Shown one piece after another: positions 36,101-44,790 of a stretch of DNA of 64,000 nt. The notes beneath the pieces were generated by a model. It did no database searches and was not told the origin of the DNA. It saw nothing but the letters and a program-made list of their open reading frames with translations. The stretch is from the NCBI RefSeq assembly GCF_004342985.1, contig NZ_SMBO01000006.1, positions 372,001 to 436,000 on the forward strand. The letters are read 5' to 3'. The DNA is from Novosphingobium sp. PhB57. Its GTDB lineage: Bacteria > Pseudomonadota > Alphaproteobacteria > Sphingomonadales > Sphingomonadaceae. The position numbers were made by a program, and so were the translations under genes. Each line of letters begins with the position of its first letter. Position 1 is the first letter of the stretch.

Positions 36101-38050
36101 GTGAACTGCCGAATTCCCGCCGCCAGCCCCCTGGCTCTCGCGCTCACCCTTGCAGGGGCACTGCACCCGCTGGCGGCCCTGGCCGAGGAGGCCGATGCGG
36201 TGCCCCTGGACGAGCGCATCGTGGTCACCGCCCTGCGCACGCCCGTCGCGGCCGACCGGGTGGCCGATACCGTCACCGTGCTTGACGAGGCGCAGATCGT
36301 TGCGGCCCAGCCGATCGCGCTGACCGATGTGCTGCTGCGCACGCCCGGCATCAGCATGTCGCGCAACGGCGGTTATGGCACCACCACGTCGCTGCGCATT
36401 CGCGGTGCCGATGCCGGGCAGACGGTGATGGTGATCGACGGGATGCGCCTGTCGGACGCCTCATCGACGGCGGGAGGCTATGGCTTTGCCAATTTCCTGA
36501 TCGACGATGCCGATCGCATCGAGATCCTGCGCGGTCCGCAATCGATCCTCTGGGGCAGCGATGCCATCGGCGGTGTCGTCAACGTCCGCACCCGCCGCGC
36601 GGCCGCGCCGCTGGAAGGCAGCTTCGCGGTGGAAGCAGGAACCCATGACACCGTCTCGGCCCGCGCGGGTCTTGGCGGCACCTCCGAGGCCGTCGACTGG
36701 CGCATTGCCGCCTCGCGCTTCGCCACGGACGGCATCTCCGCGCGCGCGAACGGCACGGAGGACGACGGCTACCGGCGCAGCGCGGCCAGCGGCACGATGA
36801 CTTACCGCGTCGCGCCCGGCATCTCGCTGGATCTGCGCGGCTACTGGTCGGATTCGCGGAACGCGTTCGACGGTACCTCCGGCGACTCCCTGGCCTATGG
36901 GCGGACGCGCGAATGGTCGGGCTATGCCGGGGTGAACTTCGCGCTGCTGGACGGCCGGCTGGCGAACCGCGTGGCCGTGCTCCAGACCGAGACCGACCGC
37001 GAGAACTTCGACCCCGCGCGGCAGGTCCGCCAGCTCACGTTCGACGCCCATGGCCGCGTGCGCCGTTTCGAGTACCAGGGCACCTACACGTTCAGCGAGG
37101 CCATCCAGGCCGTGTTCGGCGCCGAGCGCGAGGAACAGCGGATGACCACCGCCTCGCCCGCGAACAGCACCGCGGCCTATGCCCTCGTGCCCAGCCGGGC
37201 GAATACCGACAGCGTCTACGGCGAACTGCGCGTGACCCCGCTCACCGGGCTGACGCTCAATGGCGGCGCGCGCTACGACCACCAATCGCGCTTCGGCGGC
37301 AACACGGTGGTCAGCGCGGGCGCGGTCTACACCCCCAATGGCGGCGCCACGATACTGCGCGCCAGTTATGACGAGGGTTTCAAGGCGCCCTCGCTCTACC
37401 AGCTCTTTAGCATGTACGGCGTGGCCGATCTCAAGCCGGAGAAGGCGAAAGGCTGGGAACTGGGCGCCGAGCAAGGCTTCGGCGAAGCCCTCCGCCTGTC
37501 GGCGACCTGGTTCGAGCGCGATACCGACAACCTGATCGACTTTGCCTACTGCCCCACCAGCGGTACCCTGCCGGACATCTGCTACGTTCCCGGCACGGGC
37601 ACGTCGCGCTTCGGCTACTATGCCAACGTCAAGGCCAGCCATGCCCGCGGGCTGGAACTCGCCGCGTCGGCCAAGTGGGGCGTTCTCTTCGCCCAGGGCA
37701 ACTACAGCTGGATCGCGGCAGAGGATCGCACGCAAGGTAGCAGCACTTACGGCCGCCAGCTCCAGCGCGTGCCGCGTCATCTCGCCAATGCCGAGCTGGG
37801 CGTGGCGCTGCCGCAGGGCCTGCGCGCCAGTCTGGCCGCGCGCTATTCGGGTGAAAGCTTCAATGCGGCGACCGGCACCGCCACGCTGGACGACTACTGG
37901 CTAGTGGATGTGCGCGCGCAGTGGCAGGTCATGGAAGGCCTGATTCTTCAAGGACGTATCGAAAACGTGGGCGATCAGAAGTACGAAACCGTGAGCGGCT
38001 ACGGCACGCTTGGCCGCACCGTCTATTTCGGACTGAGGAGCCGGTTCTGA
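36101..38050 (+). CDS. btuB: BtuB-like TonB-dependent cobalamin receptor
   Basis: 649 residues from GTG 36101, chosen because AAGGA lies upstream and a signal peptide (hydrophobic LALALTLAGALHPLAALA, cleaved before EEAD) follows. A TonB box-like ERIVVTALR, plug domain (about 45-160; SLRIRGADAGQTVMVIDGMRL, IEILRGPQSILWGSDAIGG) and a barrel ending YFGLRSRF. The barrel is compact, like BtuB rather than siderophore receptors. The riboswitch upstream and the cob genes downstream mark it as the outer-membrane corrinoid transporter. The inner-membrane BtuCDF transporter is not in the window. Confidence 0.92.
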   Translation: MNCRIPAASPLALALTLAGALHPLAALAEEADAVPLDERIVVTALRTPVAADRVADTVTVLDEAQIVAAQPIALTDVLLRTPGISMSRNGGYGTTTSLRIRGADAGQTVMVIDGMRLSDASSTAGGYGFANFLIDDADRIEILRGPQSILWGSDAIGGVVNVRTRRAAAPLEGSFAVEAGTHDTVSARAGLGGTSEAVDWRIAASRFATDGISARANGTEDDGYRRSAASGTMTYRVAPGISLDLRGYWSDSRNAFDGTSGDSLAYGRTREWSGYAGVNFALLDGRLANRVAVLQTETDRENFDPARQVRQLTFDAHGRVRRFEYQGTYTFSEAIQAVFGAEREEQRMTTASPANSTAAYALVPSRANTDSVYGELRVTPLTGLTLNGGARYDHQSRFGGNTVVSAGAVYTPNGGATILRASYDEGFKAPSLYQLFSMYGVADLKPEKAKGWELGAEQGFGEALRLSATWFERDTDNLIDFAYCPTSGTLPDICYVPGTGTSRFGYYANVKASHARGLELAASAKWGVLFAQGNYSWIAAEDRTQGSSTYGRQLQRVPRHLANAELGVALPQGLRASLAARYSGESFNAATGTATLDDYWLVDVRAQWQVMEGLILQGRIENVGDQKYETVSGYGTLGRTVYFGLRSRF

Positions 38051-38457
38051 TGCTGCTTCCAGTCGAACCCGGCCCGTCCGTGGTCGTGTGCAACACCTGC
38101 CGCCATTCCGCCGAAGTCCGTGAGGACGAGGACGGTCGGCGCGGCGGTGCGGTCCTGGCAGAGGCCATGCGCGCGGCGCAGGCCGCCGATCCCGCGCTCC
38201 AGGGCGTGGCGGTGCAGGAAATGCCCTGCCTCTTCGCCTGCCAGCGCCATTGCACCGTGGCGATCCGGGCGCCGGGCAAGCTGGGCTATGTGCTCGGCGA
38301 TTTCGCACCCGATGCGGAGGCGGCCCGCGCGATCCTTGAATATGCGGTGCGCCATGCCGCCAGCGAGGAGGGGCAGGTGCCCTATCGCGAGTGGCCACAG
38401 GGCGTGAAGGGCCACTTCATCACCCGCACCCCGCCGGAAGGGTACCTGGGCACATGA
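38050..38457 (+). CDS. DUF1636 cysteine-rich protein of the cobalamin operon
   Basis: 135 residues; ATG 38050 overlaps the btuB stop by one base and the stop overlaps cobT by four. Five cysteines in two groups (VVCNTCRHS and MPCLFACQRHC) plus His suggest a metal or iron-sulfur site in a thioredoxin-like ferredoxin fold, the pattern of DUF1636. The family repeatedly occurs in alphaproteobacterial B12 loci, so a part in cobalt handling or corrin metal chemistry is plausible but unproven. Its place between btuB and cobT is under control of the riboswitch. Confidence 0.8.
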   Translation: MLLPVEPGPSVVVCNTCRHSAEVREDEDGRRGGAVLAEAMRAAQAADPALQGVAVQEMPCLFACQRHCTVAIRAPGKLGYVLGDFAPDAEAARAILEYAVRHAASEEGQVPYREWPQGVKGHFITRTPPEGYLGT

Positions 38458-39482
38458 TCCGCTTCGAGAACCGCGCCGCTTTCGCCGCGGCCCTGGCCGA
38501 CCTGCCCGGACCGGACGAGCCTGCGCTGGCCGCCGCGCGTGCGCGCCAGGCGTCGCTCACCAAGCCTGCGGGCTCGCTCGGGCGGCTGGAGGACATCGCC
38601 GTGTTCATGGCTGGTTGGCAGGGGCGCATCCGGCCACGGGCCGAGCGGATCCGCGCCGTGGTCTTCGCGGGCAATCACGGGGTCGCGGCGCGCGGGGTGA
38701 GCGCCTATCCGAGCGAAGTCACGGCGCAGATGGTCGCCAATTTCGAGGCCGGCGGCGCGGCGATCAATGCGCTGACGGCCGCCTGCGGGGCGACGCTCTC
38801 GGTCGTCCCGCTCGATCTCGACCGCCCGACCGGAGACATTACGCGAGAGCCCGCCCTCAGCGAGGCCGAGTGCCTCGAAGCTCTCGACCGCGGCGCTGCC
38901 GCGGTGTCGGCGGACAGCGATCTGTTCTTCGTGGGCGAAATGGGGATCGGCAATACCACCCCGGCGGCCGCGCTGGCGGCGCAGGTCTTCGGCGGGGCTG
39001 CGGCCGACTGGGTAGGGCGCGGCACCGGGCTCGACGATGCCGGCGTGGCGCGCAAGGCCGAGGCGGTGACGGCGGCGCTCGCCCTGCACGGCGCGGCCTG
39101 CGAGGATGCTTTCGAGACCCTGCGCCGCCTTGGCGGGCGTGAGATCGCGGCCATGGCCGGCGCCGTGCTGGCAGCGCGGCACTTGCGGGTGCCGGTCCTG
39201 CTTGACGGGTTCATCACTTGCGCGGCCATGGCGCCGCTGTTCGCCGGCAATCGCGATGCCCTGGCCCACTGCCTTGCCGCGCACTGCTCGGCCGAAGCAG
39301 GCCATGCGCGCCTGCTCGATCGCTTCGGGCTGGACCCGCTGCTCCACCTCGGCATGCGGCTGGGCGAGGGGTCCGGCGCGGCGGTGGCGGCGCAGATCGT
39401 GCGTTCGGCCCTGGCGGCGCATGACGGCATGGCGACTTTTGCCGAGGCGGCAGTGGCATCCTCCGTGTCCGGGGCATCATGA
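38454..39482 (+). CDS. cobT: CobT, nicotinate-nucleotide:dimethylbenzimidazole phosphoribosyltransferase
   Basis: 342 residues. It activates the lower ligand: DMB plus nicotinate mononucleotide gives alpha-ribazole phosphate. LTKPAGSLGRLE, FAGNHGVAARGVSAYP and GEMGIGNTTPAAAL form the NaMN/DMB sites; the catalytic Glu is in RLGEGSGAAVA near the C-terminus. It overlaps the DUF1636 gene and the next gene by four bases each. No bluB (DMB synthesis) gene is in this window, so DMB must come from elsewhere. Confidence 0.95.
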   Translation: MIRFENRAAFAAALADLPGPDEPALAAARARQASLTKPAGSLGRLEDIAVFMAGWQGRIRPRAERIRAVVFAGNHGVAARGVSAYPSEVTAQMVANFEAGGAAINALTAACGATLSVVPLDLDRPTGDITREPALSEAECLEALDRGAAAVSADSDLFFVGEMGIGNTTPAAALAAQVFGGAAADWVGRGTGLDDAGVARKAEAVTAALALHGAACEDAFETLRRLGGREIAAMAGAVLAARHLRVPVLLDGFITCAAMAPLFAGNRDALAHCLAAHCSAEAGHARLLDRFGLDPLLHLGMRLGEGSGAAVAAQIVRSALAAHDGMATFAEAAVASSVSGAS

Positions 39483-40060
39483 GCGGCATCCTCGTCCACC
39501 TGATGCGCCACGGGGCGCCTTACGAGCCGGGCTTGCTGCTGGGCCACCGGGACGATGCGCCGACCCCGGTAGGCATCGCTCGCTGCGTGTCGCGCAGCGC
39601 GGCCCTGGCGTTCGAGCGGGTGATTTCCTCGGACTTGCGCCGCTCCAGCATTCCGGCCGCGCAGATCGCGGCCATGCGCCGCCTGCCGCACAGCCTCGAC
39701 CCGCGGTGGCGGGAGATCGATTTCGGCGCCTGGGACGGCATGGCGCCGCATCAGCTCGATCCGGCCGTGCAGGCGCGGTTCTGGGACGATCCCGAGGCTT
39801 TCGCCCCGCCGGGAGGCGAGCGCTGGTCGCAGCTCTGCGCCCGCGTGGGAGAGGCCGTGGCGGGTATCGACAGGGCCAGTCTCATCCTCACGCACGGGGG
39901 AGCGATGCGCGCTGCGCTCTCGGTCCTGTTCGGGTTCGACCACCGCCAGGTCTGGGCTTTCGAACTGCCTTATGGCGCGCTGGTGAGCCTGCGCATCTGG
40001 CCGGGCGAGGGCCTGCCTGCCGCGCAGATCCTCTCGCTCGACAGTAGCAAGGCAGGATGA
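39479..40060 (+). CDS. cobC: Histidine-phosphatase family protein, probable alpha-ribazole phosphatase
   Basis: 193 residues. The phosphoglycerate-mutase-type RHG motif (LMRHGAP, nucleophile His11) opens the protein; ISSDLRRS and ILTHGGAMRAAL carry the partner Arg and second His. In a cob operon this family removes the 5' phosphate from alpha-ribazole phosphate or adenosylcobalamin phosphate. The naming follows Salmonella CobC. Its stop codon lies in the first of three tandem ATGA junctions that lead into cobS. Confidence 0.85.
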   Translation: MSGILVHLMRHGAPYEPGLLLGHRDDAPTPVGIARCVSRSAALAFERVISSDLRRSSIPAAQIAAMRRLPHSLDPRWREIDFGAWDGMAPHQLDPAVQARFWDDPEAFAPPGGERWSQLCARVGEAVAGIDRASLILTHGGAMRAALSVLFGFDHRQVWAFELPYGALVSLRIWPGEGLPAAQILSLDSSKAG

Positions 40061-40099
40061 GGGGCAAGGTAGGATGAAGGGTAAGGCAGGATGAAGCAG
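40049..40099 (+). repeat. Triplicated 17-bp stop/start junction before cobS
   Basis: Three tandem 17-bp units (aaggcaggatgaggggc, aaggtaggatgaagggt, aaggcaggatgaagcag) begin at 40049, 40066 and 40083. Each holds a ribosome-binding sequence plus ATGA. The first ATGA overlaps the cobC stop. The ATGs at 40057 and 40074 open six-codon ORFs (MRGKVG, MKGKAG) whose stops overlap the next ATG. The third ATG starts cobS. Confidence 0.88.
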
Positions 40100-40840
40100 C
40101 TCGTTCTCGCCCTCCAGTTCCTGACGCGGCTGCCGCTACCGGCGGTTCGCGCCGATGCGGACGACTTCGCCCGGTCGATGCGCTGGTTCCCGGCGGCGGG
40201 GCTGGCCGTTGGCGGCTCGGTGGCGCTGGCCTGGTGGCTGGCCCGCTCCGTGGCTCCGTTCATGGCCCCGTCCATGGGCGGCGGCAGCGGCGACGGTTGG
40301 ATCGCGGCGCTGTGCGGCCTTGGCGCCTGGGTGGCGGTGACGGGCGCGCTGCATCTCGACGGGCTTGGCGACGTGGCCGATGGCGCGGGCGCGGCGCACA
40401 AGGATCCGGCGCGGCTCTCGGCGGTCATGGCCGATCCCCATGTCGGCAGCTTTGCGGTGGTGGCGATCGGCATGCAATTGCTGGCGAAGCTGGTGTTGCT
40501 CCATGCACTGGCGCCCGGGCAGGTCTGGGCCCTGCTGCTCGTCGCTCCGCTGGCGCGCGCGGCGCCGCTGGCCTGGACGCTGGCGCTGCCGCCGCTGCAC
40601 GAAGGGCTGGGCAGCCGCTTTCGCAGCGCGGTGACCTGGCGGCACCTGGCCTTGTGGAGTGTCATCGGGGCTGTCGCGGCGCTGCTCGTGGCACCCGCCC
40701 TGCTGGCGGTGTTCCTGGTGGTTCCGGCCTGGGGCTGGTGGCTTCGGCGCCGTATCGGCGGTATTTCCGGGGACGGGCATGGCGCCGGGATCGAGGTCGT
40801 CGAAACCCTGCTGCTGCTGGCGCTGGCGGTCGTGCGATGA
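40091..40840 (+). CDS. cobS: CobS, adenosylcobinamide-GDP ribazoletransferase
   Basis: 249 residues, polytopic inner-membrane enzyme with about six hydrophobic segments. It joins adenosylcobinamide-GDP and alpha-ribazole to make adenosylcobalamin. LQFLTRLPLP at the N-terminus and HLDGLGDVADGAGA (metal-binding aspartates) are diagnostic, as is KDPARLSAVMADPHVGSFAVVAI. Start ATG 40091 is the third copy of a repeated ribosome-binding/ATGA unit. The stop overlaps the next gene (ATGA). Confidence 0.94.
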   Translation: MKQLVLALQFLTRLPLPAVRADADDFARSMRWFPAAGLAVGGSVALAWWLARSVAPFMAPSMGGGSGDGWIAALCGLGAWVAVTGALHLDGLGDVADGAGAAHKDPARLSAVMADPHVGSFAVVAIGMQLLAKLVLLHALAPGQVWALLLVAPLARAAPLAWTLALPPLHEGLGSRFRSAVTWRHLALWSVIGAVAALLVAPALLAVFLVVPAWGWWLRRRIGGISGDGHGAGIEVVETLLLLALAVVR

Positions 40841-41826
40841 GTGCGGCCTTCCTGTTTCATGGCGGCCGCGTAAGCGAGGCGGCGCGAGCTTTCGGCGGTG
40901 CGCCGGAAGACTGGCTGGACCTCTCGACCGGCCTCAACCCACTGGCATGGCTCGCTGCGGGCGTCGGGCCGGTCGACTGGACGGCCTTGCCCGATCCCGA
41001 TGCGCTGCTTCGCCTCGAAGCCGCGGCCGCGCGCCATTTCGGCGTGGCGCCGGAACTCTGCTGTGCGGTGCCGGGCAGCGAGACCGCGCTGCGCCTGCTG
41101 GCCAGGGCGCTGGACCTGCCCGGCCGCGCGCTGGTGCCCGCCTATCGCACTCATCGGGAGGCTTTCGCCCCCTCGCGCCCGGCGCTGTTCGGCGAGCAGC
41201 CGAAAGCCCGGGAAGTCTTCGTCTTCGCCAATCCCAACAATCCCGACGGCGTGCTGCGCGACCCCGAGGATGTGGTGGCCTGGGCGGAGCGCATCGATGC
41301 CACGGGCGGCTTTCTCATCGTCGACGAGGCTTTCGCGGACTGTCATCCCGGCGCCAGTGTCGCCCGCGCCGTAGCGCCGGGGTTCCGGTTGATCGTGCTG
41401 CGCTCGTTCGGGAAGTTCTTCGGACTGGCGGGTCTGCGCCTGGGTTTCGTGCTCGGCCCGCCGGCGCTCATGATGCTGCTGCGGCAATTGCTGGGGAGCT
41501 GGCCGGTTCATGCCGGGGCGCTGGCCATCGGCGCGGCGGCCTATGCCGATGGCGACTGGATCGCACGCACCCGCAGCGCGTTGCCCGTGCGCGCTGCCGC
41601 GCTCGATGCCGTGCTGCACCGCCATGGGCTGGAGCCGCAGGGGGACTGCCCGCTGTTCCGCCTGGTGACCGGCTGCGCGGGCGGCGCGCTGTTCGATCGC
41701 CTGGCCCGCGCGCGCATTCTGGTGCGCCCTTTCGCGGATCGCCCCGACTGGCTGCGCTTCGGCGTGCCCGGCGATGCGGACGCGCTGGCGCGTTTGGACG
41801 CGGCATTGGCAGGCCGCGCGGCGTGA
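40837..41826 (+). CDS. cobD: CobD-type L-threonine-O-3-phosphate decarboxylase (PLP enzyme)
   Basis: 329 residues, class-I/II aminotransferase fold. PLP lysine at 193 in LRSFGKFFGLAGLRLGF; ANPNNPDG (131-138) and VDEAFAD (162-168) contact the cofactor. It makes (R)-1-amino-2-propanol phosphate, the linker between the corrin ring and the nucleotide loop. The name is Salmonella-style; Pseudomonas calls it CobC. The enzyme lacks the C-terminal Cys-rich extension seen in some homologues. It overlaps both neighbours by four bases. Confidence 0.9.
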   Translation: MSAAFLFHGGRVSEAARAFGGAPEDWLDLSTGLNPLAWLAAGVGPVDWTALPDPDALLRLEAAAARHFGVAPELCCAVPGSETALRLLARALDLPGRALVPAYRTHREAFAPSRPALFGEQPKAREVFVFANPNNPDGVLRDPEDVVAWAERIDATGGFLIVDEAFADCHPGASVARAVAPGFRLIVLRSFGKFFGLAGLRLGFVLGPPALMMLLRQLLGSWPVHAGALAIGAAAYADGDWIARTRSALPVRAAALDAVLHRHGLEPQGDCPLFRLVTGCAGGALFDRLARARILVRPFADRPDWLRFGVPGDADALARLDAALAGRAA

Positions 41827-42785
41827 TCGAGCCGATCGCTTTCGCCGCCATGGCGCTGGAGGGCGCGCTGGGCTGGCCGGGGCGGCTCCACGGGCTGATC
41901 GGTCATCCGGTCGGCCTCTTCGCCCGCGTGATCTCTGGCTGCGAGCGCAAGCTGAACCGTGCGGAGTGGTCGGACATGGCGCGGCGCATCGCCGGCCTGG
42001 GCGCCATGCTCGGCCTGATCGCGGCGGTGGTGCTGGCGACGATGCTGGTGGTCTGGCTGGTGCGCGGTGCGGCAGGGGACGGGGCCTGGCTCCTGCTGGC
42101 GGTGCTGGCATGGCCGGCCCTGGCGGCGCGCAGTCTCGACGACCACGTCCGGCCGGTGCTGGCCGCGCTCGAAGCGGACGACCTCGCGCAGGCGCGCCGC
42201 GCCGTCGGCATGATCGTCGGGCGGGACACGGCCGGGCTCGATGCCGCCGGGGTGGTCCGCGCGGCGATCGAGAGCCTTGCCGAAAGCTTCTGCGACGGGG
42301 TGGCGGCGCCGCTGTTCTGGCTTCTGCTGGGCGGCCTGCCGGGCGCCTGGGCCTACAAGGCGATCAACACGGCCGACAGCCTGATCGGCCACCCGGAAGA
42401 ACCGCTGCGGGCCTATGGCTGGGCCGCCGCGCGGATCGACGATCTGGCCAATCTGCTCCCGGCCCGGCTGGCGGGCGCGGTGCTTTGCCTCGCCGCCGGA
42501 GCGGGCGGGCGGGCTGGCTGGCGGGTCATGCTGCGCGACCACGGCCGCCATGCCTCGCCGAATGCCGGCTGGCCCGAAGCGGCCATGGCGGGCGCGCTCG
42601 GCGTCAGGCTCGCCGGGCCGATCCTTTACGACGGCGTTCTTGCCCCGAAGCCCTGGATCGGGGAGGAGGGCCGGATTGCCGGCGCGGCGGACTTGCGACG
42701 GGCGCTGGCGATCTACCGCCGGGCCTGCGTCCTGCTGGCCCTTGGCGCATTCGCCGCGGCGTGGGGAGCAGTATGGCTGGCTTGA
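41823..42785 (+). CDS. cbiB: CbiB, adenosylcobinamide-phosphate synthase
   Basis: 320 residues, GTG start overlapping the previous stop. An inner-membrane protein with four or more hydrophobic segments. HPVGLFARVI, the loop GRDTAGLDAAGVVRAAIESLAESFCDG and the DxxxAPLFWLLLGG / AYKAINTADSLIGH pattern are family hallmarks. It attaches aminopropanol phosphate to adenosylcobyric acid. It overlaps cobQ by 13 bases. This is a complete copy; the product name in Pseudomonas nomenclature is CobD. Confidence 0.94.
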   Translation: MIEPIAFAAMALEGALGWPGRLHGLIGHPVGLFARVISGCERKLNRAEWSDMARRIAGLGAMLGLIAAVVLATMLVVWLVRGAAGDGAWLLLAVLAWPALAARSLDDHVRPVLAALEADDLAQARRAVGMIVGRDTAGLDAAGVVRAAIESLAESFCDGVAAPLFWLLLGGLPGAWAYKAINTADSLIGHPEEPLRAYGWAAARIDDLANLLPARLAGAVLCLAAGAGGRAGWRVMLRDHGRHASPNAGWPEAAMAGALGVRLAGPILYDGVLAPKPWIGEEGRIAGAADLRRALAIYRRACVLLALGAFAAAWGAVWLA

Positions 42786-44227
42786 TGTTGCAGGGGACGG
42801 GGTCGGATGTCGGCAAGTCCGTGCTCGTGGCGGGGCTATGCCGCGCGCTCACCCACCGCGGATTGAAGGTCCTGCCGTTCAAGCCGCAGAACATGTCGAA
42901 CAATGCCGCCGTCACCCCGGAGGGCGGCGAGATCGGCCGCGCCCAGGCGCTCCAGGCCCTGGCGGCGCGGGCACCGCTTCATGTCGACATGAACCCGGTC
43001 CTGCTGAAACCCCAGGCCGACCGGACCTCGCAGCTCGTCGTCCACGGCGAAGTGCGCGGCACCCTGGGCAGCGCCAATTTCCGCGAGGCGCGCCGCACGC
43101 TCCTGCCGGAAGTCATGGCGAGCTACCGCCGGCTGGAGGCGCGCTGCGATCTGGTGGTGGTGGAAGGGGCGGGCTCCCCGGCCGAAATCAACTTGCGCGC
43201 CGGGGACATCGCCAACATGGGCTTCGCGCGCGAGGCCGGGGTTCCGGTCGTGCTGGTCGGGGATATCGACCGGGGCGGCGTGATCGCGGCCGTGGCGGGC
43301 ACCCGCGCGGTGATCGACGCCGATGACGCGGCGATGATCCGGGGCTTCCTCATCAACAAGTTCCGCGGCGATCCGGCGCTGTTCGCCGATGGCTATGCCG
43401 CCATCGCGCAGCTTTCCGGATGGCCCGGCTATGGCGTGATGCCGTGGTCCCGCGCCGTCTCGCGCCTGCCCAGCGAGGATGCCGTCGTGCTCGAAAGAGG
43501 GCTGGGCGGCGGCAACGGCAAGCTGCTCGTCGCTTGTCCGATACTGCCCCGCATCGCCAATTTCGACGATCTCGATCCGCTGCGGCAGGAATCCGGCGTG
43601 GACGTGGCGATGATCCCGCCCGGCACGCCGATCCCGGCCGAAGCCGCGCTGGTCGTGCTGCCCGGCTCCAAGGCCACTATGGCAGACATGGCTTTCCTCC
43701 GCACCGAGGGCTGGGACATCGATGTGCTGGCGCATCGGCGGCGCGGCGGGCTGATCCTGGGCATCTGCGGCGGGTACCAGATGCTCGGCCACACGATCGC
43801 CGATCCGCGCGGCATCGAGGGGCCGCCGGGCGAGATTGCCGGGCTGGGCCTGCTCGACGTGACCACCGTGCTGGGAGACCGCAAGGCCCTGCGCGAGGTT
43901 TCGGGCACGGCGCTCGGCGCAAGGATGACCGGCTACGAGATGCACATGGGCGTCACCCGGCGCGGCGGGGCGGCGCCTTTCGCCTTGCTCGGCGATGACC
44001 GGCCGGACGGCGCGGTCGATGCCTCGGGCCGGATCATGGGGACATATTGCCACGGGTTGCTCGCCTCGACCGGACTGCGCGCCGCCTTGCTGGCGCGACT
44101 GGGGGCGCAGAGCGACGGGCTCGACCACGGCGCTGCCGTCGATGCCGCGCTCGACGAACTGGCGGCGGACATGGAACGACATCTCGACATCGACGGCCTG
44201 CTGGCCCTCACGGAGTATCGCGCATGA
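42773..44227 (+). CDS. cobQ: CobQ, cobyric acid synthase
   Basis: 484 residues from ATG 42773 (GGGGAG upstream). The synthetase half has the ATP loop LQGTGSDVGKS and FKPQNMSNNA; the glutaminase half has the Cys331 nucleophile in GICGGYQMLG and the matching His in GTYCHG. It amidates the b, d, e and g side chains of adenosylcobyrinic a,c-diamide. The preceding adenosylation enzyme (CobO/BtuR) is not in this window. The start lies within cbiB and the stop overlaps cobP by four bases. Confidence 0.96.
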   Translation: MAGLMLQGTGSDVGKSVLVAGLCRALTHRGLKVLPFKPQNMSNNAAVTPEGGEIGRAQALQALAARAPLHVDMNPVLLKPQADRTSQLVVHGEVRGTLGSANFREARRTLLPEVMASYRRLEARCDLVVVEGAGSPAEINLRAGDIANMGFAREAGVPVVLVGDIDRGGVIAAVAGTRAVIDADDAAMIRGFLINKFRGDPALFADGYAAIAQLSGWPGYGVMPWSRAVSRLPSEDAVVLERGLGGGNGKLLVACPILPRIANFDDLDPLRQESGVDVAMIPPGTPIPAEAALVVLPGSKATMADMAFLRTEGWDIDVLAHRRRGGLILGICGGYQMLGHTIADPRGIEGPPGEIAGLGLLDVTTVLGDRKALREVSGTALGARMTGYEMHMGVTRRGGAAPFALLGDDRPDGAVDASGRIMGTYCHGLLASTGLRAALLARLGAQSDGLDHGAAVDAALDELAADMERHLDIDGLLALTEYRA

Positions 44228-44730
44228 CGAGCACGCTGGTTCTGGGTGGCGCGCGGTCGGGCAAGAGCCGCCATGCGCAGGCGCTCGTCGAGGCGGGGCC
44301 GGGACGGTTGATCTATATCGCCACCGCCCAGCCGCTTGATGACGAGATGGAGGCGCGGATCGCTCGCCACCGAGAGGATCGCGGGCCGCGCTGGTCCACT
44401 CTGGAAGCGCCGATGGACCTGAGCGAGGCCATCGCGCGGGCCGCTAACGAGGCGGACGGGGTCCTGGTCGACTGCCTCACCCTGTGGCTGTCGAACCTGA
44501 TGCTGGCGGAGGCGGCGTTGCAGCCGCAGTTCGATGGTCTGTGCCGGGCGATCTCGGCATGCCCGAAGCCGCTGGTGCTGGTGGCGAACGAAGTCGGACT
44601 GGGAATCGTGCCGGACACACCTCTCGGGCGGCGGTTTCGCGATGAGGCCGGGCGACTCAACCAGCGTGTTGCCGCCACGGTGGAGCGGGCGGTCTTCGTC
44701 GCCGCCGGTCTGCCGCTGGTGTTGAAATAG
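44224..44730 (+). CDS. cobP: CobP/CobU, adenosylcobinamide kinase/guanylyltransferase
   Basis: 168 residues. P-loop GGARSGKSRHA at residues 8-18; IYIATAQPLDDEMEARIARHREDRG includes the guanylylated-His region; VDCLTLWLSNL is the Walker B region; ANEVGLGIVPDTPLGRRFRDEAGRLNQ ends the core. It phosphorylates adenosylcobinamide and transfers GMP to it before CobS acts. It is the last gene of the rightward cob operon and is followed after eight bases by a strong terminator. Confidence 0.95.
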   Translation: MTSTLVLGGARSGKSRHAQALVEAGPGRLIYIATAQPLDDEMEARIARHREDRGPRWSTLEAPMDLSEAIARAANEADGVLVDCLTLWLSNLMLAEAALQPQFDGLCRAISACPKPLVLVANEVGLGIVPDTPLGRRFRDEAGRLNQRVAATVERAVFVAAGLPLVLK

Positions 44731-44738
44731 GGCGAAGA

Positions 44739-44766
44739 AAAAGCCGCCCGGGACAGGGCGGCTTTT
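44739..44766. terminator. Bidirectional terminator between cobP and the chemoreceptor gene
   Basis: Perfect 11-bp stem (aaaagccgccc / gggcggctttt) with a 6-base loop; A and T runs on either side make it work on both strands for the convergent genes. Confidence 0.9.
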
Positions 44767-44790
44767 CCGTTTTCAGCTTTCGGTGAACGC

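Noticed and set aside
36028..36285. 85-residue ORF starting in the btuB leader
   Set aside because: Arg/Gly-rich composition and an overlap with the btuB frame, which has a signal peptide and a receptor fold.
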